A DNA stretch of 64,000 nt, taken from NCBI GenBank assembly GCA_026874595.1, contig CM049314.1, positions 10,348,729 through 10,412,728 of the forward strand, in the 5' to 3' direction. The stretch's first letter is position 1. Each line of letters begins with the position of its first letter. Shown piece after piece: positions 14,401 through 28,116 of the stretch. Both the position numbers and the translations under genes were made by a program. The notes beneath the pieces are model-generated. The model did no database searches. It saw only the letters and a list, made by a program, of their open reading frames with translations, and had not been told where the DNA came from. The DNA comes from Sipunculus nudus. Its lineage: Eukaryota; Annelida; Sipuncula; Golfingiida; Sipunculidae.

Positions 14401-17400
14401 AAACAAATGTAGCCATATCAGTGTTGATACATATTGCCAACTAATTAGTGCACCAGAGTGCTGGCAATAGGTGTGAAAAACATCGCCCCGCTGGTCCTTG
14501 TTGTCCTCCACTCGTTTTATTCAGAATGCCGAGGTCAGGGTAATTAGCCTGTACAAAGAAAATGTTAAACCAGATCATAACTGAACACCAGACCGCAGGT
14601 TGTAGGTATGAAACACTCCACACTGCTGGTCCGTGTTGTCCTCGGCTCTTTTTATTCAGAATGCCGTGGCCAGGGTAATTAGCCTGTAAAAAGAAAATGT
14701 TATGCCAGACCATAACTGAACACCAGACCGCAGGTTGTAGGTATGAAAAACTCCACACTGCTGGTCTGTGTTGTCCTCAGCTCTTTTTATTCAGAATGCC
14801 GTGGCCAGGGTAATTAGCCTGTAAAAAGAAAATGTTGTTCAGACCATAACTGAACACCAGATCGCAGGTTGTAGGTATGAAAAACTCCACGCTGCTGGTC
14901 TGTGTTGTCCTCAGCTCTTTTTATTCAGAATGCCGTGGCCAGGGTAATTAGCCTGTAAAAAGAAAAAGTTGTTCAGACCATAACTGAACACCAGACCGCA
15001 GGTTGTAGGTATGAAAAACTCCACACTGCTGGTCTGTGTTGTCCTCAGCTCTTTTTATTCAGAATGCCGTGGCCAGGGTAATTAGCCTGTAAAAAGAAAA
15101 TGTTGTTCAGACCATAACTGAACACCAGATGGCAGGTTGTAGGTATGAAAAACTCCACGCTGCTGGTCTGTGTTGTCCTCGGCTCTTTTTATTAAGAATG
15201 CCGTGACCAGGGTAATTAGCCTGTAAAAAGAAAATGTTGTTCAGACCATAACTGAACACCAGACCGCAGGTTGTAGGTATGAAAAACTCCACACTGCTGG
15301 TCTGTGTTGTCCTCGGCTCTTTTTATTCAGAATGCCGTGGCCAGGGTAATTAGCCTGTAAAAAGAAAATGTTGTTCAGACCATAACTGAACACCAGATCG
15401 CAGGTTGTAGGTGTGAAAAACTTGTCCTCAGCTCAGCTTTGGTCAGGGTGGTTTTAAAGGATAGCTATCATTTCCGTTCCGCTGGGCCTAGTTGTCCTGG
15501 CCTCGAGGTCTACCATGAGCAGATGTTGAGTTTATCTGACCTCTGTTATTTACTCAGAAAGTCTATTGGCCAGATTATTTCTGCTCAACATTTAAGAATT
15601 TTGATTGGTTTGAATTGCTACTAATAAGAGCAGTTCACTGAATTGAGTAGGTCTGGGCTTTATATAAGCAATGCTACAAAGTTCATTCAACCAATGTGAT
15701 AGTCTATATCAACACAACTTGCTGTTCATTCCAATTTTTCTCCCTGTGAATTTCTGCCTTTAAGGGGGGTTTTGGGTATTTGGCCCTCCGTGGGAGCTCC
15801 TTTAAGAGACCTTGCAAACTCAGGGTACGGCTATAAATACACGTGCGGCCATAAAAACAAGATTTACGGTAGCTATCATTTCCGTTCCGGAAGATTTACG
15901 GTAAGTACCATACCAATTGATTCCATGGGAAGGCTGTTCACCAATAAAAATTTTGATGTGTTCTAAATGATAAATTTAAAAATCAATAAAAAATGTTACA
16001 ATATATTGTCTCACGTTTATTATGGGCTAGCCTCATTAATTTGGGCCAGTCAGTATCTGGTAACGTCCGGAACTCTGCAATAATCACGGTGATTCCCAAT
16101 GCAGTTTCATGCAAATCGTTCATTCGAAAGATCTTTAATTCAAACAAAAAGCTTGTCCCCCATGGTTTTTCGGATAAACGACGCTCTACTGTACTTCTCT
16201 AAATCTGATGGGACAAAGAGAGTAGGCAAACTCTAATTGGTCTATTAAGTCTCTTGACTGGCCAATAGTATCACAAATACCAATACAAATGGGTGCTTTT
16301 TGATGCTAACTTTAACAGTTCTGATTGTCCTGTAACACATCTGATAATTCAGCATATTTTCAATTTTATCTGAATGAGTGAACAAGTAAATAAAATTTAT
16401 TTGAAAAAATTTTTTTAAATCAGTGATGCACAGGTATGACAATATTAATGTGGTAACAAATACTTTTCAACAACTGCACAAATGATTACAAGAACAGGAA
16501 TACTTTAATCTTTCAATGCTTTGGCAAACAAATTCTAATCCTGAACTCCATTTTACACAACCATCTTTACAATCATGTTCACTAATAGAATTTCACAGCA
16601 CTCTTGTTTCTTCAGAAATTCTTTTTTTAAACTGTAATGATAAGATTAATACATGTCAGACAGCACATTTACTGATTCATTCAAAACACCATCTAAACCT
16701 CTAGTCTAAGAATCAACCAAAATCCATTTATGATGAAAAATCACGTCTCATAATAGCATTCAAAACTGATGAAGTAGACCTAGAAATACTCAAAATATTT
16801 TTAAAGAACTGAAACTGATGTTATGTAAAACACTTAACAAATATAGAAAATTATATAATATTAATAAACCAAGTTGGCAAAAGACCAGCTATAGGTGACA
16901 AAGTAAAACACAAAAGTCTATCAATGATAATAATAATAATTAGGGACTCAAAATGATATTTTTGGTGCTAAATTGGTGTGGATATCCTAGTCATGCTAAA
17001 GTCTGAAAACACCTTGCCGCAAAATGTTCATGGCGTAGATACCTTCGAATATGGTTGGCCGACCCCAAGGGACACTCCCATTTCGCCAGGACATGTTACG
17101 CATTTGCACATTAGATGCGCGATTGGAGGGGATGACTGAGATTCTTCGCACGGCCAGGTTAATGTCGTCCTGGGCAGCTGGTGTATTGAAATCAAAGCAC
17201 ATGCATTTACCATCGTTGAGAGGTCATAAACACACAGTGGATCACAGGAGTAATTGCCCCTGGGTGGAGAAGTAACGTTTTCACGTGGTACTCAAATAAG
17301 TAATTTTTTCACTTGGCACTTAGAAAAATAATTTTTTCATGTGGTACTTTGAGAGGGAATGTTTTTCATGTAGTGACTGAAGAAGTAACATTTTCATGTG

Positions 17401-20400
17401 GTACTCAGAGAAGTAACATTTTCACATGGTACTCAGAGAGGGAATGTTTTCATGTGGTACTTACTCAGAGAAGTAACATTTTAATGGGGTACTTGAAGAA
17501 GTAACATTTTCATGTGGTACTCAGAGAAGTAACGTTTTTACATGGTACTCTGAGAAGTAACATTTCCACATGGTACTCTGGGAGGAAATGTTTTCATGTG
17601 GTACTTACTCAGAAAGGTAACATTTTTAGGTGATATTTGAAGAAGTAACATTTTCATGTTGTAGTCAAAGAAGTAACGTTTTCACATGGTACTGGGAGAG
17701 GGAAAGTTTTCATGTGGTACTTACTCAGAGAGGTAACATTTTCATGTGGTACTTGATGAAGTAACATTTTCATGTGGTACTTGAAGAAGTAACTTTATAT
17801 GTGGTACTTAAAGACATAACATTTTCATGTGGTACTTGAAGAAGTAACATTTTCATGTGGTACTTGAAGAAGTAACTTTATATGTGGTACTTAAAGACAT
17901 AACATTTTCATGTGGTACTTGATGAAGTAACATTTTCATGTGGTACTTGAAGAAGTAACTTTATATGTGGTACTTAAAGACATAACATTTTCATGTGGTA
18001 CTTGAAGAAGTAACATTTTCATGTGGTAATCGGAGAAGTAACAATTTCACGTGGTACTCAGAGAAGTAACATTTTCATGTGGTACTCAGAGAGGGAAAGT
18101 TTTCATGTGGTACTTACTCAGAGAGGTAACATTTTTATGTGATATTTGAAGAACTAACATTTTCACATGGTACTGGGAGAATTAACATTTTCACATGGTA
18201 CTGGGAGAGGGAATGCTTTCATGTGGTACTCACTCCAAGAGGTAATATTTTGATGTGGTACTCAGATAAGTAACACTTTCACCTGGTACTCAGAGAAGTA
18301 ATGTTTATGTGGTACTGGGAGGAGAACCTTTTCAGTCATGTTTTCATGTGATAACAATTTATTTTTAAAGAAGGATCGCTTAGTAAAACACCCTTGTTCA
18401 AAATCTGCCAAAAAGTCATTTTTAAAATTAATGATATACCCATAAATTCTATATAATTTTAAGCTTAGTACAGAGTTTGTGCTGATGGTATTCATATTTT
18501 TTTTTAATTTTCATTCATTTTAATATGATATTTTAACATTTAAAAAAATGTAATTGTTATATAGTTCCCTGTTTTAAGCAAGCTAATTATTACTGGGCTC
18601 ATATTAAATTAAATGACAATATCTCAAAAGATTTTTTTTTTCCTCTACTCTGTGTCTTTTCTTTTTTTAAATGAAATAAAAAACTGTTTTTTTTTAATCA
18701 AAATTGAAAATTTCAGTTTTAAGGTAGAAAAAAAAAAAACAGTTTTAATATATTATCATGTTGGTTAATATTAGCCCAATAAAAAGTTGGCAACTGTTAC
18801 AGAGTGCTTAAAATGACTGAGTATTTGAAATTTAGAAAAAAAATTGAAATGTTAAAATTTCATTTGAAAATGAATGAAAATTGAAACAATATATATACCA
18901 TCAGAGAGAACACTGCACCAGATTTATGATGATGTTTACCTAATGGGGCTACACTATTAATATAAAACAACTTTTGGACTGATTTTAGATATATGGGTTT
19001 TCCCCTAGGGATGCTACCTGAAACCAGAGACAACTGACCGGGGTGTTTTTTGCTTGCCGGAATCAAAGATTTCGGCAAGCATATTGGTCAGTTGCGTATG
19101 TCTGTTTGTTGCTTGCCGGAATCAGAGATTTCGACAAGTATGTTGATCAGTTCCGTTTGTTTGTTTGTCTGTATGTCCCCGCTCTACAGGCCACAATTTT
19201 GCACCAATCGTCCTGATACTTATAGATAGCGTGTATAATCGGTTCTTCTCGGAGCCTATTGTTTTTGGTCATGATCGGTCAAGGGTCAAGGTCAGGGTCA
19301 CCAAAAAGCTCAAAAACGGTTTTTTCTTCATACCTTCGTCAAAAATAGCCGTAGGCACCTAATCTGTAGCCCGTTTTATTTGCCACTGCATGGCCACTTC
19401 CAACACTGCAAAATTGCCTCATTTCGCTGTTACCATGGTTACGCAATTTTGGGGAGAAATCATGGAATTTCGTGATATTTTTCAAATTTGCAGCAATTTT
19501 ACTGATTCTGAGATATTTTGTGTAACATAAGAATATCTCGAAACGGGTTTTTCAGATTTTGGAAATGGCCGCCAGGGGGCGTTGCAGATGAAAAAACATG
19601 AAAATTTGTTTTGGTGCTATACCTCCAGAACTATTAAACATTGGGCCATTTCCATCACAGCACCTTAAACTAGGGTCCATGGGCTTATTTTTGCGCATAG
19701 GTGCCAAAGTGCGCTATTGCCAGATTTCTCTATTTTTGGGGTAAAACCTTTGAATTTTGAAAATATGCAGTTTTCAGCTTCTAACTCTGTCAGTTTTTAT
19801 GCTAGAGAGGTCAAAATTTTTGCATCTTGTAGCCCTTGGTGAGTTCTCGGTGATCCAACCAAAAATCTTGCAAAATCTTGCACCGTTTCTCGTCGAATGA
19901 GATTTCGCGATTTCACGGTGACATGCCCTATAGGCCACAGATATGCAGGCATCCTTTTGAAACTGATACATGTTACGTCATACACTAATATCTCGAAAGC
20001 AATTGTTCAGTTTTTGGAAAATTACAGCTAGGGGGCGCTGCACTGCAACCCCGTACCTACTATCATTGTTTAACCATATCTCCAAAACTACACATTTTAG
20101 GTACATAAACTGTACACCATATGAATTGGCGTTTCATGGCCTTTCTGCCCATGACCTCTTTTGTTTAATCATACACGGTCCCCGCAAATTTTAGCAACTT
20201 TCTAAAAATTAAAACCCGCATGCACAAATACATATGCCATCACGCATGCATGCACGCGTTTTAGTATGAAAGACAGACACGCTTTCCCGTGACTGCAAAA
20301 ATTATAGCATTCGCCGTATAAAATAAGTGACCTCAGGCACTCTTTGCGGGCCGGTTTGCCATTTCTGTCGCGTTATAGTTTGTTGCTTGCCGGAATCAGA

Positions 20401-23400
20401 GATTTCGACAAGTATGTTGATCAGTTCCGTTTGTTTGTTTGTCTGTATGTCCCCGCTCTACAGGCCACAATTTTGCACCAATCGTCCTGATACTTATAGA
20501 TAGAGTGTATAATCGGTTCTTCTCGGAGCCTATTGTTTTTGGTCATGATCGGTCAAGGGTCAAGGTCAGGGTCACCAAAAAGCTCAAAAACGGTTTTTTC
20601 TTCATACCTTCGTCAAAAATAGCCGTAGGCACCTAATCTGTAGCCCGTTTTATTTGCCACTGCATGGCCACTTCCAACACTGCAAAATTGCCTCATTTCG
20701 CTGTTACCATGGTTACGCAATTTTGGGGAGAAATCATGGAATTTCGTGATATTTTTCAAATTTGCAGCAATTTTACTGATTCTGAGATATTTTGTGTAAC
20801 ATAAGAATATCTCGAAACGGGTTTTTCAGATTTTGGAAATGGCCGCCAGGGGGCGTTGCAGATGAAAAAACATGAAAATTTGTTTTGGTGCTATACCTCC
20901 AGAACTATTAAACATTGGGCCATTTCCATCACAGCACCTTAAACTAGGGTCCATGGGCTTATTTTTGCGCATAGGTGCCAAAGTGCGCTATTGCCAGATT
21001 TCTCTATTTTTGGGGTAAAACCTTTGAATTTTGAAAATATGCAGTTTTCAGCTTCTAACTCTGTCAGTTTTTATGCTAGAGAGGTCAAAATTTTTGCATC
21101 TTGTAGCCCTTGGTGAGTTCTCGGTGATCCAACCAAAAATCTTGCAAAATCTCGCACCGTTTCTCGTCGAATGAGATTTCGCGATTTCACGGTGACATGC
21201 CCTATAGGCCACAGATATGCAGGCATCCTTTTGAAACTGATACATGTTACGTCATACACTAATATCTCGAAAGCAATTGTTCAGTTTTTGGAAAATTACC
21301 GCTAGGGGGCGCTGCACTGCAACCCCGTACCTACTATCATTGTTTAACCATATCTCCAAAACTACACATTTTAGGTACATAAACTGTACACCATATGAAT
21401 TGGCGTTTCATGGCCTTTCTGCCCATGACCTCTTTTGTTTAATCATACACAGTCCCCGCAAATTTTAGCAACTTTGTAAAAATTAAAACCCGCATGCACA
21501 AATACATATGCCATCACGCATGCATGCACGCGTTTTAGTATGAAAGACAGACACGCTTTCCCGTGACTGCAAAAATTATAGCGTTCGCCGTATAAAATAA
21601 GTGACCACAGGCACTCTTTGCGGGCCGGTTTGCCATTTCTGTCGCGTTATAGTTTGTTGCTTGCCGGAATCAGAGATTTTGACAAGTATGTTGATCAGTT
21701 CCGTTTGTTGCTTGCCGGAATCAAAGATTTCGGCAAGCATATTGGTCAGTTGCGTATGTCTGTTTGTCTGTCTGTTTGTTTGTTTGTCACCACTCTCCTG
21801 GCCACAATTTTGCCACAATAACCTTGAAACTTACCGGGATGTTCGGAAACATAATTTATAGGTGCCCTATTGTTTTTGGTTAAAATAGGTCAAAGGTCAA
21901 GGTCAAGGTCGTCAAAACTTCTCAAAACGTTTTTTTCTTCATATCTTTGTGACTATTAGTCGTATCTACTTCAACAATAGCTCATTTTAATCGTCATTCC
22001 AAGGCCTGTCATCTGGTGTGTAGCTGACTCAAATTTGCCGTAACCATGGTTACAAATTTTTGGGGAAAAGTCAGGATATTCGAAAATAAGGGGTCTTATT
22101 TTTCTAACTTTGTCAGTTTTAAAGCTAGAGTGATCTAGTTTTTTGCATCAGGTAGCATGCAACTAGTACTACAAGATTTTATTGCAAGTCTTGCAGTATA
22201 TTGTAAAATATCTCGTGAATAGAGATATTTCGAGATTTCATTCATTTTGCGCCAAAGGCCACATTATGGCAGGAATCTTTTTGAAACTGACATATTATAA
22301 GTCCTACACGAGTATCTCGAAATTGTTTTTTCATTTTTTGAATATCGCTCCTAGGGGGCACTGCACACAACCCTCACACATATATCATTACATTGGCCAT
22401 ATCTCTAAAACCCAAAGCCTCATTTACATAAACTATAGCTTATTTTTTTCCTCTGAGTCTTCTCCATAAACTGATAATGTCATCTGGTCTCAATGTTGTG
22501 TCACTTTGTCAGTGTGTCCGTCTGTTTGTCAGTTGTCCTCAAATTTGCCTGCTTGCTGGTTCTTGCGTCTCACATATAGCATTCTACAGGCCACAGTTTT
22601 TAAAGAAGCATTTGAAAACTGATGCATATTATATTTTACAGAAATATCTCAAAACATTTTTTCTATTTTCCGGATATGGCCGCTAGGTGGCGCTGCACAT
22701 GACCCTCACACACATATCATTATATTGACCATATCTCTAAAACCCAAAGGCACAATTACAGAAACTATGGCTTATTTTCTTTCCCTGAGTCTTCTCCATG
22801 ACCTAGTAATGTCATCTGGTCTCAATCTTGTGTCACTTTGTCAGTGTGTCTGTTTGTCAGTTGTCCTAAAATCCGCCTACTTGCTGGTTCTTGCGTCTCA
22901 TATATAGCATTCTACAGGCCACCGTTTTTTTTCAGGAATCCTTTTAAAACTGGTACATCTTATGTGTTACACTAATATCTCAAAACAGATTTTCCATTTT
23001 CCAGATATAGCCACTAGGGGGCGCTGCACTTTCACCTCCCCAACATATCATATTTTGGCTATCTCTCCAAAATTATAAACCTTACCTACATAAACTATCG
23101 CTAATTTTGCTCTTCTTCACCTTCGGCGCTTTTGTCTGTAATCTGTTATCACAGATGTGTCAGTATGTCTGTCTGTTCGTCTTTTGTTGTCAGCTTTGTC
23201 TGCTTCCTCGTTGCTTTGTCTGATATGTCATTTTACAGGCCACAACTTCTCAGCAAACGCTGAGGGTCATTCAAATAATAGAAAACCCACAATATGTTCT
23301 GTCTGTCTGTCTGTCTGTCATTTCAACTTCCGGCAAGCGCTCGACCTCTGGTCGTCTAGTTTTTTGTGTCAATGAGTACAATGCCTGGGGATTGTATTGT

Positions 23401-26400
23401 GTTTATTAACAGACTGAGGAGGAGAACACACTCAAGTGTTTTCTTCCGAATAAAATGACCATGAAAAATACTAAAGTAATATTCTTTGTTTTTACCTGAA
23501 TTCCTCCAATCACATGCATGTGACTAATCTGCGACTGAGCAAATTTACTGATATTTGACTGTTGTACCTTTATTTTATGAAAGTTTTATTTGAGCAAATT
23601 TTTATCCTTAAGTTCGAGGATTATATACTGTACAATTTTAAACTTTATTCATTTCCTGTCATTTCAAAAACTGTTTCTGACCTTCCATATGGAAGTCTTT
23701 CATGATGCAATCACTTGGATGTGTCCATTTTAAACTTTCTCCCAGAAGTTCCAAGTGAAATCTGCCATGAGTGCAATGTTACTGAGATAAAACCATAATC
23801 ATGTCTATCTGTTATACCATAGTATTAACAGAACTTTATTTTCTGGTGATTCCATATGAGTACTTAAAATTTTTGAAATTATTCAATACAAAATCTTGAG
23901 TTTTGAAATACTGTTTGATACATAATAAGTGAAATATTTTCAAACATCACAGTCTAAAATTAAAGTAAGATACACAGTTTTGGCAATTTTGATGACATAA
24001 CTACACTTGATGTTTTTCAAGCTGACACAGAAAATACAGATGTTTATATTTAACAGATTGACTTCTCTTTTTTACAAGTTACATGGATAATTATTTTACT
24101 TTCACTGGTACCAAAACACATGAGTTAAGACCACAGTCAGCACTGTCATGTTGTTCAAAAGCATAAGAAAGTACCATACAACAGATATAACATTACTACA
24201 ATCTACAAACTGATTGCTTTGAGAATTATTTCATTAGGTATTCAAGTGATATGGTTGAAATCACTGGAAACTGTTAGAGGTTAAGTTTGAACCTACCATC
24301 AGATATCTTTGGAATAACAACTGGCTACGATAAAATGCTTTTTTTGGAGTATATTAATATTCTCCACCAGAGGGCGCTTAATGCCAAAACAGGACTGCAG
24401 AGCGCCCTCTAGTGGCCTACAATAACTAAAGAAAGGAGTGGCTGGTGTGTGAAAGGGTACACACAGGGGGTTGAAGTTGTCTAGGTCATGAAGTGCAATG
24501 TGCTAGCCACGTCAAACTGGTTACTTCTCCACAAAACAGTGCAACATCAAAAGCCAAGTACAAACTGCACTGGCAGCTCACATGCAGGGATAACATTAGT
24601 TCAGGGAACTGCCTATTGGAGGTGCTAGTGCATGTAATGCTGCCAACAGATGGCACTAGTGCATGTAATTCTGCCTACAGATGACAGCAGATGGCATATA
24701 ATACAGAGCACAGTTATGAAGAGAGTATCAAGTGCACCAAGAACATGATAAAATTTCTAAGGCATTGATTATCCTAGCCATTGATACAATAAGTATTTCA
24801 GACGCCATAGAATGTGATAATCTTATTATCATTCAATGAATTTCAATGCAGAATCAAAATTTATCACTGATATTGTATGGCAAGAATAAGAAAGTATATA
24901 ATGGTACTGACTTTTCTCTGAAATTTGTGATCATTAACCATTATGCTTATCTCTGAGGCTGAGCATTCTTATAGAACTGTTTTGTTACAAAAGTCTGGTC
25001 CATCCCCAATCTATAGATATATCCACCAAGTTTACTGATTATCCACCCTCTCTACAAATCAACTCACTTGGTTGACTGATTACAACACCCCACCTTCAGA
25101 TTTACCAACCCAATTGACCGTCTATTTTACCAAATTTATAGTCAGTTTCTTTCATCAAAACAATAATGAAACTGAACAGCCAATTAGACTACAGACCGTC
25201 CTCTCCAGTACCCATGTAACATTAAGTTTGATGTGTGTGGATTAATGACAGTAAGGACATGACTGTCACCCATCAGAGTTCTAAAGTGTCTCCCCAAATT
25301 AGAGTGAAAGTGAATCATAGGGGCAGAACTGCTTTTATTTGAGCCACACAAGCAGATAGCACTATGTCAGTTTTCAGACACACTAAATATAAGCCCTGCA
25401 GGGTGACAAGCTCTCAGTGTTATAAAGAGGGAGCAGGAACTAATCAACAAATGACCTTGTGTATATCCATGTTAACTAAGTCTACAAAAACTACACATTC
25501 TACTGTATACAGATAACAGTGGCAGTTAGTGGCACTGCCAAGACAACACTGGCTAAGTCATGTGTAGTCTTGATTCAGTCTAATCTGATTTCTCAAGGTT
25601 TTATCAACAAAACCACTAGAGGTAGGCACCAGTTCCAATGATCCTGGTTTTTACTGACAGTAATTTCAATCACAGAATTGCTACACAGTGCTGTTATTAG
25701 TTTGTGTTAATTTGTAAGAGGGAAATAGACAATCACTTAAACATTTTAATCAACATGCTAAGACTATTTCAAATGTTAGATATATACACTTTGATTCTTA
25801 ATTTTGACAGTACATGTTAGAAGATCTGTTATATAGACTAGTCTACTGTACAGGGGGGTGTCAGGGTTACACACGAGTACCTTCTTCATGGTCTTCACCA
25901 CCGTGGTGCAGGGCAGGCTCGTATGCTGCGTGGAGTGTCACGGGGACCATTGTCATTCTGAAGTTTTCCCGCGCTGCCCTGCGACGATCTTCCTCAGCCA
26001 GCAAAGCTTTATGAATCATCTCCTGTTGTTGTTTACGACGGGTTGTTGTGGCAGTCACAAAGGTTTTCTGAATAAAATTATTATAAAACAAATAAGATTG
26101 TTATCCAAGTACACTGTAAATTATCACATGCAAAATGGACACAACTGCCATTCACGAGACTTTACATGGTACATACATCTGCAAGTTCAAGGGCAAATAT
26201 AGCTTAGACACTTAGTTATAATCAGAGGAATAAAAAAAGTCTCTCTGTAACTGAAAGTTTCTCACAATCAACCAAACTCTAAAAGTATGTCACACTGACC
26301 TACTTTCAGGATTCTGAGGACCTGTGTGCTTGTCAAGATAAAAGTTTATGACCCATAGGTCAGACAAGGGACACACAGACAGAAAGATGCTGGGACAGTG

Positions 26401-28047
26401 AGAAGATTTTCAGCCAGAAAAGTCAAACAGTAAGATATAAGAGATAAAAATCTTCTTTGATACTGAACCACTTACAGTCCCCTCTTGGTTGAGTGTGACC
26501 TCTTCGACCTTGGTTTTGAAGTGGGGTGTCCACGGGGGATCAATGACCGTCAGATTCGGTAGTCCAATAGTCGGAGAGGGCAACACAAAGTCAATGCTTG
26601 GTGGGGGCACCTGATAAAGCAACCAAGTAATACAGATATGATTCAGCTTCAGTAATAATACACAGAATGAGGTAACAGTAAAGTAGCTACAGGCATCTTA
26701 AAAGAACCTCCCAAAATGCCCTCTAATTACATTTTTAGGTATCAAGCATTTATAAAATGTAACATTTCCTGTGGAAAGATAAACAACTGACAAAGGTGAC
26801 CATTTTAATACAACTGATTCATGGTAACCTGATAATAAAATTAGATACTAACTTAAATATATATAGAAATTTACTGTTTGAGGAACACTTGTATGGGAGT
26901 TGCTCATATCCAGCATCACTGAATATTACTACTCAGGTTACCTTGAAGTAAACGTTGGCACCATCTTCCATCCTTGGCCACACCTGGTATCTGAATCTCC
27001 AGAGCACATTAAACCTGGCAAAACAAAACAACAGTGTACACTGGATTAAAATTGAGCACAATTTACATAAAGTACTTTATTCAGTGACAACTAGGATTTG
27101 TGAGAGATACACAGCTGTGGGTCACAGCTTTTTCATTAAGCCTGCAGAGTGCTCACTCTGGATGGGGACGACAATTAAAATCTAACCGCCTCAGCTGAGA
27201 TTTGAACTCACGACCCCCAAGCTTTGAGTCCTGTGCTCTACCCCTGAACCACAGAAGCTGGTATACTGACAGATCTTGAGTTGATTCATCTGCGAATCGA
27301 ATATTTGCCAATTTAAACAACCTCCAAAAATGTTCATGCCCCAATGTTGTGTTAATTTTACCTGTAACATTTGCTCTTTATCAACATGTTATCATGGAGT
27401 GTATAATTGTGTCATTTTTTTGTCATTTTCTAGGCTTAAATGAATAGAAATCATTATTACATGGTTAATATGTATTTGGCATAAAACATACCAGTGTAAC
27501 AGGTGAAAATAAAAACCAGACCAAATGTGGATTGAAAACCTATAACCTGTGACACACAACTCAACGTCCCACTTCAATGATTAAGCAAGCTTCACTGGCA
27601 AGGCCAGTAGGAATGCTTTTATGTGCATGGTTACACCAGTATTATTTGTTCTCTGTTTACCTTTTTCCAGTTTGGTACCTTTGATCATGTTCCATCTGAT
27701 ATTACTGGTACTGCAGTTAATCCCAGTGATCACGATATTGATGAAAGAATGAGGTATCATTGTATTACCTGAGGATAGCATTGATTCTCTGGTTGACATC
27801 ATCATGTTGCAATTCATTGTTCATCAACGACTGAACGTGATCAGGAGCCTTAACAGAGGACAGCAGAAACACAGTGGCTGAGAGGAATAAAACAAAATAT
27901 CAAATAAGACATAGGCTTATAATCAATGAAAGCAATTCTGAATCTGTATTGAGTAGAAATTATTTTGTTTTATGAAAATTTTTTTGTAAATTATTCACAC
28001 AAAAAAGGTGCTTACATTGTGATATCACAGTATATGTATATGTATGA

Positions 28048-28116
<69 letters not shown>

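Larger units (their letters stand above)
19041..23360 (+). mobile_element. Interspersed repeat family C (composite, hairpin-ended)
   Basis: A 4.3-kb composite of related subunits. Near its left end is a hairpin, GCTTGCCGGAATC-AAA-GATTTCGGCAAGC; CCGGCAAGCGCTCGACC appears at the right end. Subunits repeatedly contain GTTTGTCTGT-type runs, TACAGGCCAC, ATATCTC..AAA and (C/G)CTAGGGGGCGCTGCAC. No transposase or reverse transcriptase frame is seen. Confidence 0.7.

Noticed and set aside
14441-14758. Minus-strand frame NYPGHGILNKKSRGQ in the 134-bp array, considered as extra UNC80 exons
   Set aside because: In the phase required after exon 24 the acceptor leads to GGC TAA; the vertebrate protein has no matching segment.
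27180-27262. Functional tRNA gene
   Set aside because: A and B boxes are present but the anticodon stem does not pair properly, and a diverged copy exists elsewhere; a SINE is more likely.
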